A stretch of DNA of 64,000 nucleotides from contig CAVYKV010000003.1 of NCBI GenBank assembly GCA_963769255.1, forward strand, positions 558,001 to 622,000, given 5' to 3'. Of the stretch, positions 29,502-38,279 are shown in pieces. The notes under the pieces are model-generated. The model made no database searches and was not told where the DNA came from. It was given only the letters and a program-made list of their open reading frames with translations. The position numbers and the translations under genes are program-made. The DNA comes from JAKACA01 sp963769255. Its GTDB lineage: Bacteria; Actinomycetota; Acidimicrobiia; Acidimicrobiales; Bog-793. Each line of letters starts with the position of its first letter. The stretch's first letter is position 1.

Positions 29502-29555
29502 GTAAGCCACCTCCCTTCAGGCAGACGAGGGGGGACCGGTTAGCAGGGAAGCTGA

Positions 29556-29580
29556 GGGGCGGCCGTTGCAGCGGCCCCCC
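29556..29580. other. GC-rich hairpin in the spacer between the GGDEF-EAL gene and the MFS leader
   Basis: GGCCG, loop TTGCAG, CGGCC, extended outward by a G/C-rich arm with one mismatch, then TCTTTCCC on the plus strand. It may terminate the upstream GGDEF-EAL transcript or be the 5' stem of the exporter leader. The rest of 29581-29748 shows no gene. Confidence 0.4.
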
Positions 29581-29748
29581 TCTTTCCCACACCCATACTT
29601 CCAGGTCGCGCCCACCTAACGCAACAGTGGGGTGCTACGGGGGCGCCAACCGACAGTCGGCGCGTCACGTCACGCTCTGCACACCACCCCCATTAGCCAC
29701 AGGCGAGCTGTCGCGAAACCGATGATTTCTCTTGGCAGTCGTGGGGTG

Positions 29749-32670
29749 TCAGCCGCCGATTCGACCGATGCCTTCATGCCCGGTACGCACCGGACGCAGT
29801 TGACCGGCGATGACGCGAAGCGGTGGCGGAAGCTCCCTCGAGAAGTAGAGACGGGGCTGTGTCGCCAGCCACTCTCTCAATGTTGAGGCACTCAGCGGCC
29901 TTGCGAGGTAGTAGCCCTGCACGGCATCGCAGCCGGCGTCGGCGAGCACGGCGCAGGTGAGCTCGTCCTCTGCGCCCTCCGCCACGACCGAGAGATTGAG
30001 CGAGTGGGCCATGGTGATCGACGACCGGACGATGATGGCATTGCTCTGATCCGCCACCATGTTCGTGATGAACGAGCGGTCGATCTTGAGCTCGGTGAGC
30101 GGCAGCCGGTGCAGGTAGGCGAGGGACGAGTAGCCGGTGCCGTAGTCGTCCACGGCCACTCTGACGCCCAGCTGCCCAAGCTTGCCGAGCACGCTGCTGG
30201 CTTCACCCAGGTCCGCCATGACCTCGGTCTCGGTCACCTCGAGGGTGAGCGAGCTGGCGGAGAGGCCGTTGGCGGCCAGGCAGGAGGCAACGTTCTCGAC
30301 GAGTGACTGCCGGGAGAGATCGCGACCGGAGAGGTTCACCGAGACCCCGATCGACATGCCGGCGTCGCGCCACTTGGCAGCTTCGGCGCAGGCCTCCGAG
30401 AGGACGAAGTCGGTGATGTCCCCGATGAGGCCCATCTGGGCGGCAATGGCGATGAACTCGTCGGCCGGCACCTGCCCGTAATCAGGGTGGTCCCACCGGC
30501 AGAGCGCCTCCACCCGCAAGAGCTCGCCGGTGGCGAGGTCGGCCATCGGCTGGTAGACGACGTGCAGGCCCCGGTGGGCGAGCGCTTGTGACAGCTGGCC
30601 GCCGAGAACCAGCTTGCGCTGCATGTTCTGGTCCTGCGAGGAGGAGTAGAGCTCGAGGCCGGACCGCTTCTCCTTCGCCTTGTACATGGCGATGTCCGCC
30701 CGCTGCAGCAGCGTGGCCACGTTGTCGCCGTGCTCGGGAGCAAGGGCCACCCCGGCGCTCGCCCTGACGGCGAGCGTGATGCCGTCCACGCTCATCGGTC
30801 GCGTCAGGGCCGCCTCGAGGTCGCGCACGATCCCGACCGCCTCTTCCCGGCCGATGATGTCAGTCACGACGACAGCGAATTCGTCGCCACCGAGGCGGGC
30901 GACCGTGGCGCGGCCGTGTGCCGCCCGCTCGAGGCACTCCGCCACCTCGCAGAGGAGACGGTCGCCGGTCTCGTGCCCCAGCGTGTCGTTGACCTCTTTG
31001 AAGCGATCGAGGTCGAGGAGGGCGACGGCGGCGCGGCCCGTCTCGCTCAGGGCTGCCGAGGCGCGCTCGAGGAAGAGCGTCCGGTTGGGAAGGCCGGTCA
31101 GCGTGTCGTGCATCGCCTGGTACGACTTGCTCTCGGCTTCGAGGCGGAGCTCCTCCACGAGGCGGGCACGCTCGAGCGTCGTCGAGGCGTGTCCGGCCAA
31201 CGCTTCGAAGAGCCTGACATCGTCCTCGTCGAAGGCGTCGAGCTCCTCTTCGCGGTCCATGGCCACGAGGGCCCCGAACACGTTGTCGCCGTTCGACAGC
31301 GGTGCGATGAGCGCCTCACGGAAGTTTCCGATCACGGGATCCCAGAGTTGCTCGAGCTGGGTGCCGTCGGCCGCCCGCAGGTGCACGCTCTGCCATCCTT
31401 CGCACACGATCTGGACGAGGGCCTTCGAGGAGTCGAGGGCGATGCCGTCGACGAAGGAGCGTTGATCATCGCCGAGGGCAGCCCGGCGCCCGGAGGGCCA
31501 GGTGTCGGCGAGGATGACCTCGGCACCCTTCGCACGCATGACCGATTGCACACGTTCCAGCACCGCCCACACGGTCGGAGCCGTCTCGACCTCGGAACCA
31601 CCGAGGGAGCGCCCGAAGTCGTAGAGCTGCTGAAGGGCGCCGAAGCGCTTCGTCAGGCGCAGGTATCCCCGGTAGGCGAAGACGATGAGGGCCCCGACGA
31701 CGATGACGGGGCAGATAGGCAGGAAGTTCTCGTTCTCCACGGCGGCATCGACCACGACGAAGGCGAGGCTGATGCTGGCGATGAGAAGGAGGCTGAAGGT
31801 GAGGAACTCGAAGCGGGCGGCCCGCTGGCGACCCTGCCCGGCGATTCGCACGACGCAGGCGACGGCCACCTGACCGGCGAGCGTCGCCACGGCGAGGCCG
31901 GCGGCCCCGGCGAGCAGACCGAACGGAGCCACGACGGACTGGTGCTTGCTGAGGAGCTCCCGGTAGACGGCGTCAGCCAACACCGCCGTGAAGACGCCGT
32001 TCGCGAGGTTGAACGACAGCTTCATGAACGATTGGCGACGCACGACGCCGAAGCCGACGAACATCCCCACCACCCGCCCGACGACGAGAACGACGGGAGA
32101 TGCGAACACGAGGCCGAGGAGGAGCGGCACCTCACCGAGGCTGAACAGGTAGGTGTGGCCGCGGTGGTGGAAGGAGACGGGAGCCACGATGGCGGCCGCC
32201 GACAGCACGACGAGGACGCCGGCGATGCCGAAGGGCGACCCGAGCGATGACCTGAGGGGGACGGCGTTGGAGAGCGGGCCGAAGAGAAGGAGAACCACCG
32301 AGACGGAGGTGAGGACGGCCGACAGCACGACGATGCCGGCGTTGGCCCGCAGACGTGCCGCCTTGGCGTCTGTTGTCACCCGGGCTGACGCTCCGTCGGA
32401 CGCCGGGAGGGCGCTGCGCGGGGCGGCCGCCCGGCGCAGCTGCTGGAATTCGGACGCCGCTGGCGCTGCTACACGGAGGTCGTCTGATCCGCCCATACGG
32501 ACGCGATCAACCGCGTGCTCTTGCGCTGACACAATCCCTTCTATCGGAGGTTCATCGAGAATTCTTGAGAGGTTTCTGTCCTCTGCCGCCCAGGTCGCAC
32601 GTAGTTTGGCCAGTGTCCTCCGCCACCGCGAGCTCGGTGGGTTCTCGTTGAATGAGCGATTCATGGACAC
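29749..32670 (-). CDS. Membrane GAF-GGDEF-EAL protein
   Basis: 973 aa from GTG at 32670 (ATG at 32664 or 32496 possible; the longer form is favoured because it sits 21 nt after the preceding gene). Order: about 110 polar residues, eight or so membrane helices (115-345), a GAF-like sensor (365-510), a linker helix, GGDEF (RLGGDEFAVVV) and EAL (VEALCRW, SVNLSGRDL, EVTETEVM, DDYGTGYSSL, LKIDRSF, GAEDE, VQGYYLARPL). The residues before GGDEF are GRATVARL, so the RxxD inhibition site is missing. Catalytic residues of both domains are present. Confidence 0.93.
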   Translation of the reverse strand: MSMNRSFNENPPSSRWRRTLAKLRATWAAEDRNLSRILDEPPIEGIVSAQEHAVDRVRMGGSDDLRVAAPAASEFQQLRRAAAPRSALPASDGASARVTTDAKAARLRANAGIVVLSAVLTSVSVVLLLFGPLSNAVPLRSSLGSPFGIAGVLVVLSAAAIVAPVSFHHRGHTYLFSLGEVPLLLGLVFASPVVLVVGRVVGMFVGFGVVRRQSFMKLSFNLANGVFTAVLADAVYRELLSKHQSVVAPFGLLAGAAGLAVATLAGQVAVACVVRIAGQGRQRAARFEFLTFSLLLIASISLAFVVVDAAVENENFLPICPVIVVGALIVFAYRGYLRLTKRFGALQQLYDFGRSLGGSEVETAPTVWAVLERVQSVMRAKGAEVILADTWPSGRRAALGDDQRSFVDGIALDSSKALVQIVCEGWQSVHLRAADGTQLEQLWDPVIGNFREALIAPLSNGDNVFGALVAMDREEELDAFDEDDVRLFEALAGHASTTLERARLVEELRLEAESKSYQAMHDTLTGLPNRTLFLERASAALSETGRAAVALLDLDRFKEVNDTLGHETGDRLLCEVAECLERAAHGRATVARLGGDEFAVVVTDIIGREEAVGIVRDLEAALTRPMSVDGITLAVRASAGVALAPEHGDNVATLLQRADIAMYKAKEKRSGLELYSSSQDQNMQRKLVLGGQLSQALAHRGLHVVYQPMADLATGELLRVEALCRWDHPDYGQVPADEFIAIAAQMGLIGDITDFVLSEACAEAAKWRDAGMSIGVSVNLSGRDLSRQSLVENVASCLAANGLSASSLTLEVTETEVMADLGEASSVLGKLGQLGVRVAVDDYGTGYSSLAYLHRLPLTELKIDRSFITNMVADQSNAIIVRSSITMAHSLNLSVVAEGAEDELTCAVLADAGCDAVQGYYLARPLSASTLREWLATQPRLYFSRELPPPLRVIAGQLRPVRTGHEGIGRIGG

Positions 32671-32691
32671 GGGTGCAACGCCCTCAACCGA

Positions 32692-33591
32692 TCAGAGGTT
32701 GGTCTCGTCCGGCGGTGGCAACGACTCGCCGAGGCCTCCCTCGTCGAGCCCTACCGCGTCGGCGGCGCCCCGCTCCGGCTGCAGCGTCGCACCGACCGAG
32801 TACGACGTCATCGACAAGCTGCCGTAGGTGTAGCCCTCGGCGAATGCGTCCGACGGCGTATCCGAGGCGGCTGACACGCCGGCGACGTAAGCGAGGGGAA
32901 GGAAGTGGTCAGGTGTCGGCATGGCGAGTTGGGCGTCGGAGTGCCTCGTGAGGCGAGCGATGTCTTCCGGTGAGTCGTGCATGATCGCTCGGGCGGCCTC
33001 GTCGAATCTCTGAGCCCAGTCGAACCCCTTGTCGGGGTCGTCCCAGCTCAGGTCCCGCAGGTTGTGCACAACATTCCCGCTCCCGATGATGAGCACCCCT
33101 TCGCGGCGGAGCGGGTCGAGACGCTGCCCGATCTCGAAATGGTACTCGACGGGCTGAGACGCATTGACCGAGAGCTGCAGGACGGGGATTCGCGCGTCCG
33201 GAAAGGCATGGGCGAGCACCGACCAGGTGCCGTGGTCGATCCCCCAGCTGTCGACGTCGAGCCCGATCCAGCGAGGTTTGACCACGTCGACGACCAGCCC
33301 GGCCACCTCCGGGGAGCCGGGCGCCGGGTAGTCGAAGTCGTACAGCTCCTGCGGGAACCCGTAGAAATCGTGGATGACCCGTGGCCGGCGCATTGCCGTC
33401 ACCGCCGTGGCGTTGATGTACCAATGAGCCGAGATGACGAGAATGGCGCGGGGTCGGGGAACGGAGGCCCCAAAGGCCGCCCACGCCTCCGTGTAGCGGT
33501 TGCGGGAGACGGCGTTCATCGGGCTGCCGTGACCGAGGAACGCTGCCGGCATTGTCGCCGTACCGGCGTCGGCACCCACCCTCGTCGTCAT
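32692..33591 (-). CDS. DODA-type extradiol dioxygenase (LigB superfamily, YgiD-like)
   Basis: 299 aa, ATG start. The family opens catecholic rings (4,5-DOPA extradiol dioxygenase). Metal ligands are visible as His in FLGHGSPMN near residue 21, SAHWY near residue 56, a His in VVHNLRD, and PTPDHFLPL. The true substrate is uncertain because most bacterial members are uncharacterised. The C-terminal ~30 residues are an acidic extension beyond the usual ~260-aa core. It lies 21 nt upstream of the GAF-GGDEF-EAL gene, so the two probably form one transcript. Confidence 0.85.
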   Translation of the reverse strand: MTTRVGADAGTATMPAAFLGHGSPMNAVSRNRYTEAWAAFGASVPRPRAILVISAHWYINATAVTAMRRPRVIHDFYGFPQELYDFDYPAPGSPEVAGLVVDVVKPRWIGLDVDSWGIDHGTWSVLAHAFPDARIPVLQLSVNASQPVEYHFEIGQRLDPLRREGVLIIGSGNVVHNLRDLSWDDPDKGFDWAQRFDEAARAIMHDSPEDIARLTRHSDAQLAMPTPDHFLPLAYVAGVSAASDTPSDAFAEGYTYGSLSMTSYSVGATLQPERGAADAVGLDEGGLGESLPPPDETNL

Positions 33592-33810
33592 TCGGATCCG
33601 CGCCTCGGCTCAGCATGCTGTGCGTCACGGCGTGACGGCTCGCCAAATTAGCGGATTGGCTGCCACTACAGCCGACTTTGTGCCTTCCCAGGAGGGAACT
33701 GACGGCCGCCGGCAGCCGTCGTGCCATGACACGACCGCAAGAAGCCGCCCCGTCATTCGTTCACCGGCCACGGCGTCCTCGCCGGGCGCCGCCGCGGGAT
33801 ACTCGTGACG

Positions 33811-33906
33811 ATGGATCGGTCGACGGTGAGGGTGTACGAGGGCGCTGCGGCGGAGTGGCTCCGGCGGCGCGGCGGTCCCCTTCTCGTGGCGACGGCCCGC
33901 CGGTGA
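33811..33906 (+). CDS. 31-aa ORF overlapping the start of the ACP-FAAL-PlsC gene
   Basis: ATG at 33811; the stop shares GTGA with the GTG chosen for the next gene. The sequence (VRVYEGAAAEWLRRRGG in the middle) resembles the N-terminal helix of some SAM methyltransferases but ends there, so it may be a gene remnant, a coupling leader, or chance. Apart from it, 33592-33902 shows no gene. Confidence 0.3.
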   Translation: MDRSTVRVYEGAAAEWLRRRGGPLLVATARR

Positions 33907-36710
33907 GCGGGCCCGGTACGCCCGGGCGCCCCGCCGGAGCCGACGTGTCGGTGCAGGTCCTCGGGATCGTCGACGGCGTCGTGGCGGATCTGCAGCGCCG
34001 CCGCCCGCCCGGTCCCGCCCGGCTCGAGAGCAACCTCGAGCGTGACCTCGGCCTCGACAGCCTGGCGCTCGCCGAGGTCATGGTCAGCCTGGAGGACGCC
34101 TTCGGCATCGACCTGCCCGCCGCCGTCCTCGCCACGGCTGCCACGGTGGGAGATCTCGTGCGGGTGGTGTCCGGGGCGGCACCACGGCGGGGCGAGCACC
34201 ACCACGCCGTCGCCCGGCGTCCCCGCCAGGAGGAGAGCCTCGAATCGCCCTTGGATGCGGGCACGCTCGTCGGCGTCCTCGACTGGCACTGCGCCACGCA
34301 TCCCGATCGCCAGCACCTCCATCTCGTCGACGACGACGGGAGCGAGGAGACCGTCACCTACGCCCAGCTGCGGGCATCCGGAGGGGCGGTGGCCGAGGGC
34401 CTCCTCGCCGCCGGCCTGCGCCCGGGCGACCGGGTGGCCCTCATGCTCCCCACCAGCCGCCGCTACTTCGACGCCTTCGTCGGCGTCCTGTTGGCCGGCG
34501 GCGTGCCCGTGCCCATCTATCCGCCCTCCCGGCCCAGTCAGATTGCCGAGCACCTGCGACGGCACGTCGTGCTCCTGTCGAACGCCGGCGCCGTCATGCT
34601 GCTCACGGTGGCCGAGGCGATGGTGCCTGCCCGCCTGCTGCGGTCGTCGGTCGAGAGCCTGCGGCGGATCGCCACGGTCGAGGCCCTGGCCGCCTCGGAG
34701 CCTCGTGGCGACCTGCCGGCGCCGGATCCCATGGCGACGGCGCTCATCCAGTACACCTCGGGGTCGACCGGTCAGCCGAAAGGGGTCGTCCTCTCCCACG
34801 CCGCCGTGCTGGCGAACATCCGGGCGATGGGTGAGGCCGCCGAGGTCACGCCCGACGACGTCTTCGTCTCGTGGCTGCCCCTCTACCACGACATGGGGCT
34901 GATCGGCGCATGGATGGGCAGCCTCTGCCTCGACATGACCGCTGTCATCATGTCGCCGCTCACCTTCCTCGCCCGGCCGTCACGCTGGCTGGCCGCTCTC
35001 AGCGAGTACCGGGGCACCATCACGGCGGCACCGAATTTCGCCTACGAGCTGTGCCTGCGGAAGGTCAGCGACGCCGACATGGCCGGCCTCGACCTCTCCT
35101 GTGTACGAATGGCGCTCAACGCCTCGGAGCCGGTCGTGGCGGGCACGGTCGAACGCTTCGCCGCCCGCTTCGCCCCCTACGGCCTCAACCCAGGGGCGCT
35201 CACGCCCGTCTTCGGGCTGGCGGAGAGCGCCGTCGGCCTTGCCTTCCCCCCGCTCGGGCGGGGCCTCCACGTCGACCATGTGGCGGCCGACCCGCTGCGC
35301 CGGGAGGGCCGGGCGGAGCCCGTGGCGGCGGGCGCCGGCGCTCTGGCGATCGTCGGCTGCGGGCGACCGCTGCCTGGTTACGAGCTCCGTGTCGTCGACG
35401 ACTCCGGCCGCGCCGTCGGTGAGCGCACGGAGGGACGCCTCGAGTTCCGGGGGCCGTCGGTCACCTCCGGGTACTTCCGCAACGCCGAGGCGACGGCCGC
35501 CCTCTTCCACGACGGCTGGCTCGTCACGGGCGATCTTGCCTACCTGGCCGACGGGGAGCTGTTCATCACCGGTCGCACGAAGGATCTCATCATCGTGGCG
35601 GGCCGCAACCTCCATCCCGAGGACCTCGAGACGGCGGTCGGGCGCATCCCCGGGGTGCGGGAGGGCTGTGTCGCCGTCTTCGGAGTCCGCCGTGCCGACG
35701 ACGCCACCGAGCGACTGGTGGTGGTGGCCGAGAGCCGGGAGGCATCGCCCGAGGTGGGCGAACGCATCCGGAGGGACATCGCCGCCCTCGCCGTGGAGCT
35801 GCTCGGGACGGCCGCCGACGACATCGTGCTGGCTCCTCCGGGCTCGGTCCCGAAGACCTCGAGCGGCAAGATCCGCCGGGCCGCCTGCGCCGAGCTCTAC
35901 GAGGGCCGCCTCCTCCTCAATCGGCGGCGCCCGTCCTGGTGGCAGGTGGCCGGCTTCGTCATCGCCAGCGGCGGACCGCGCCTGCGCCGGCGCTGGCGGG
36001 AGGCGGGAGCCGTCCTCTACGGCCTCTGGTGCGGTGTCGCCCTCGTCGCCGTCGTGGCGCCCACGCTGGGGCTTCTCGCCGTGGTGCCACGCCCGGCCTG
36101 GCGCCGGCGGCTCGTACGCGGGGCCGCCCGGGCGCTCATGTGGCTGACGGGCACCCGTGTCGGGGTCCTCGGCGGCGACCACCTCGGCGTCCCGGGTCCC
36201 TCCGTCGTCGTGGCCAACCATGCCAGCTGGCTGGACTCGCTCGTGCTGACGGCGATCTTGCCGCCCCGCTTCAGTTTCGTGGCGGGCGAAGTCCTGCAGG
36301 GGCAAGCCGTCGCCGGCTTTCTCCTCCGGCGCATCGGGGCCGTGTTCGTGGAGCGGTCGGAGACGGGTCATGCCGTCGCCGACGCCGCCCGTCTCGCCCA
36401 CCTCGCCCGGGAGGAGTCGCTCGTCGTCTTCCCTGAAGGCGGCTTGTCCCGGGCGGCGGGGCTCCGACCCTTCCACCTCGGCGCCTTCGTCGCCGCCACG
36501 GAGGCCGGACGGCCGGTCGTGCCCGTCGCCGTCCGCGGCACGCGTTCGATGTTGCCGGCGGGCCGGCGACTCATGCGGCGCGGATCGGTCACCGTGGTCG
36601 TGAGCGATGCCGTCCTCCCCTCCGGCGAAGGCTGGGCGGGGGCCGTGCAGCTCGCCCACGAGGTGCGGGGCGTCTTACTGCGCCACAGCGGAGAGCCCGA
36701 CCTCGGATGA
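33903..36710 (+). CDS. ACP - fatty acyl-AMP ligase (FAAL) - PlsC acyltransferase fusion
   Basis: 935 aa from GTG at 33903 (the frame is open further upstream; GTG at 33948 is another option). Residues 15-90 are an acyl carrier domain with the phosphopantetheine Ser in DLGLDSLALAEV. About 115-680 is an adenylating domain: YTSGSTGQPKGVVLSHAAVL, the PLYHDMGLIG and FGLAES blocks, and ITGRTKDLIIVAGRNLHPED, typical of FAALs rather than CoA ligases. After a hydrophobic stretch (700-760), residues 770-935 are a PlsC/LPLAT domain with NHASWLD and FPEGGLS. It likely activates a fatty acid, loads its own ACP and transfers the acyl chain to a lipid or other acceptor at the membrane. It overlaps the convergent ferredoxin gene by 36 bp. 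Confidence 0.88.
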   Translation: MSGPGTPGRPAGADVSVQVLGIVDGVVADLQRRRPPGPARLESNLERDLGLDSLALAEVMVSLEDAFGIDLPAAVLATAATVGDLVRVVSGAAPRRGEHHHAVARRPRQEESLESPLDAGTLVGVLDWHCATHPDRQHLHLVDDDGSEETVTYAQLRASGGAVAEGLLAAGLRPGDRVALMLPTSRRYFDAFVGVLLAGGVPVPIYPPSRPSQIAEHLRRHVVLLSNAGAVMLLTVAEAMVPARLLRSSVESLRRIATVEALAASEPRGDLPAPDPMATALIQYTSGSTGQPKGVVLSHAAVLANIRAMGEAAEVTPDDVFVSWLPLYHDMGLIGAWMGSLCLDMTAVIMSPLTFLARPSRWLAALSEYRGTITAAPNFAYELCLRKVSDADMAGLDLSCVRMALNASEPVVAGTVERFAARFAPYGLNPGALTPVFGLAESAVGLAFPPLGRGLHVDHVAADPLRREGRAEPVAAGAGALAIVGCGRPLPGYELRVVDDSGRAVGERTEGRLEFRGPSVTSGYFRNAEATAALFHDGWLVTGDLAYLADGELFITGRTKDLIIVAGRNLHPEDLETAVGRIPGVREGCVAVFGVRRADDATERLVVVAESREASPEVGERIRRDIAALAVELLGTAADDIVLAPPGSVPKTSSGKIRRAACAELYEGRLLLNRRRPSWWQVAGFVIASGGPRLRRRWREAGAVLYGLWCGVALVAVVAPTLGLLAVVPRPAWRRRLVRGAARALMWLTGTRVGVLGGDHLGVPGPSVVVANHASWLDSLVLTAILPPRFSFVAGEVLQGQAVAGFLLRRIGAVFVERSETGHAVADAARLAHLAREESLVVFPEGGLSRAAGLRPFHLGAFVAATEAGRPVVPVAVRGTRSMLPAGRRLMRRGSVTVVVSDAVLPSGEGWAGAVQLAHEVRGVLLRHSGEPDLG

Positions 36711-38279
36711 CTCGAGGCCCCGGGGGGCGGCTTCGGCGAGCAGGCAGTCGGCGCAGCGGCCGGAGGCCATGCGGGCGGCGAGGAGCGGGTGGGAGTCGGC
36801 GAGGCGGCGCCCGATGAGCCCGGCGGAGATGCCGCCCCCGAGCGGCTGACCGCAGGCGCTGCATCGCCCCGCCACGGCGACGGCGGCGAGCGCTCGGCGT
36901 CCGCCACGCAACAATCGGGAGTCGACGACGCGCCGGAGGGAGACGACACCCTCGGGGCAGGCGGCGACACAGGCCCCACAGGCCGAGCAGGCGGCAGCGT
37001 CGAACTCCAGCAGGAACTGCCCCTCGTCCCCGCGCCGGCTCATGAGGGCGGCCGTCGGGCAGGCACGCGAGCACAGGTCGCAGGCCGAGCACCCGCTGTC
37101 GGCGATGCTGAGGTCCCCGAGAGGCGCCAGGGGCGACTCGATCCGCCAGGTGGGTGCGGGGTTGCCCGCCGTCCCGCCGAGGGCACCGAGGGCATCCAGG
37201 GCGTCCGTGGTGGCCAGCGGCTCCCTCAGTTCGATGCCTTCCGCCCACCCACCAGCGGCCCTTGGTCCGCCCCAGCGGTCGGCCGCGCCAACCTCTCGCT
37301 CCGCGGACCGCAGCGGCGGCCCGAGCGCCTCGCAGAGGAGGGTCAGCTCCTCCGCGTGCCGCCGGCACTCGTCGTCACCGCAGCTGACCAGCGTCGTCGC
37401 CACCCCGGCGGCTCGAAGCTGGAGGACCCAGCCGGCCGAGACCATCTCGAGGGACGGGACCTCGAACGGTACCCACTCACGCCCGAGGGGCACGGGATCG
37501 GCACGGCTGCACACGATGGCGACGCTGCGCCCAGCGCTGTCGCCCCTGGACAGCTCGTCCACGAGCGCACGGGCGGCCGCCACATAGCCTTCGAGTCGCT
37601 CGCCCCCGAGGGAGAGGGCGTCGTGGGGGCAGGCGCCGAGGCAGGCGCCGCAGCCGCTGCAGGCGTTGGCCACGACCTCGACGTGGGAGCCATTGCGGCG
37701 CAGTGCGCCCTGCGGGCAGGCGAGCGTGCAGAGGCTGCATCCGGTCGCCGCCTCGCAGCGGTCGGGGCGCAGGCCGGCGACGGGGCGGCCGGCCAGACCG
37801 GCGGTGCGGAAGAGGTCGCGCCGCGTGACGCCACCTTCGCAGGCCGTCACCCGCCACCGATGCGGAGCGCTGACATCGGTGAGAACCAGCCTCGCCAGGG
37901 CGGCTCGCAGCACGACGAGGGTGTGCTCGGCCAGGGCGGTCGGGTCGGCGCCTTCGGCCGGGGAGAGGTCGGGGAGCCGCACGGCGCCGCGCCGGAGGCC
38001 GACGCGGGCGAGGACGGAGTGCAGCTCCTGGCGCCGTCTCGGGCCCGCTCGGCAGCCCACGAGCAGACGGTCGGCGCCGAGTGTCCGCACGGCGGCCGCC
38101 GCGGCGGCCAGGTCGGTGCAGAGTCGCTCGACGACGAAGACCCCCATGCCGGGAGCGCTCCTGCGGAGGAGGGCGGCGATGCCGCCCACCGGGACGGGCG
38201 AAAGCCCGCAGGAGAGGTCAGAGCAGAGGAGGGCGACCGTTCCGCCGTTCGCGGCGGCGGCCGGCGCCTCCATCGTCAC
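36675..38279 (-). CDS. Polyferredoxin-type 4Fe-4S protein of the molybdoenzyme operon
   Basis: 534 aa from GTG at 38279 (ATG at 38273 possible). About 130 N-terminal residues, with a LLVGCRAGP segment, resemble the Cys-bearing N-terminal region of HdrA/MvhD-like proteins. Four 4Fe-4S motifs follow: CEAATGCSLCTLACP, CSGCGACLGACP, CSACDLCSRACP and CSACGACVAACP. Two CxxC pairs close the protein (CSACGQP and CADCL), perhaps a zinc ribbon. No signal peptide, so it is cytoplasmic; it may wire the respiratory enzyme to a cytoplasmic electron pool or assist cluster assembly. It overlaps torD by GTGA. Confidence 0.72.
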   Translation of the reverse strand: MTMEAPAAAANGGTVALLCSDLSCGLSPVPVGGIAALLRRSAPGMGVFVVERLCTDLAAAAAAVRTLGADRLLVGCRAGPRRRQELHSVLARVGLRRGAVRLPDLSPAEGADPTALAEHTLVVLRAALARLVLTDVSAPHRWRVTACEGGVTRRDLFRTAGLAGRPVAGLRPDRCEAATGCSLCTLACPQGALRRNGSHVEVVANACSGCGACLGACPHDALSLGGERLEGYVAAARALVDELSRGDSAGRSVAIVCSRADPVPLGREWVPFEVPSLEMVSAGWVLQLRAAGVATTLVSCGDDECRRHAEELTLLCEALGPPLRSAEREVGAADRWGGPRAAGGWAEGIELREPLATTDALDALGALGGTAGNPAPTWRIESPLAPLGDLSIADSGCSACDLCSRACPTAALMSRRGDEGQFLLEFDAAACSACGACVAACPEGVVSLRRVVDSRLLRGGRRALAAVAVAGRCSACGQPLGGGISAGLIGRRLADSHPLLAARMASGRCADCLLAEAAPRGLESSEVGLSAVAQ

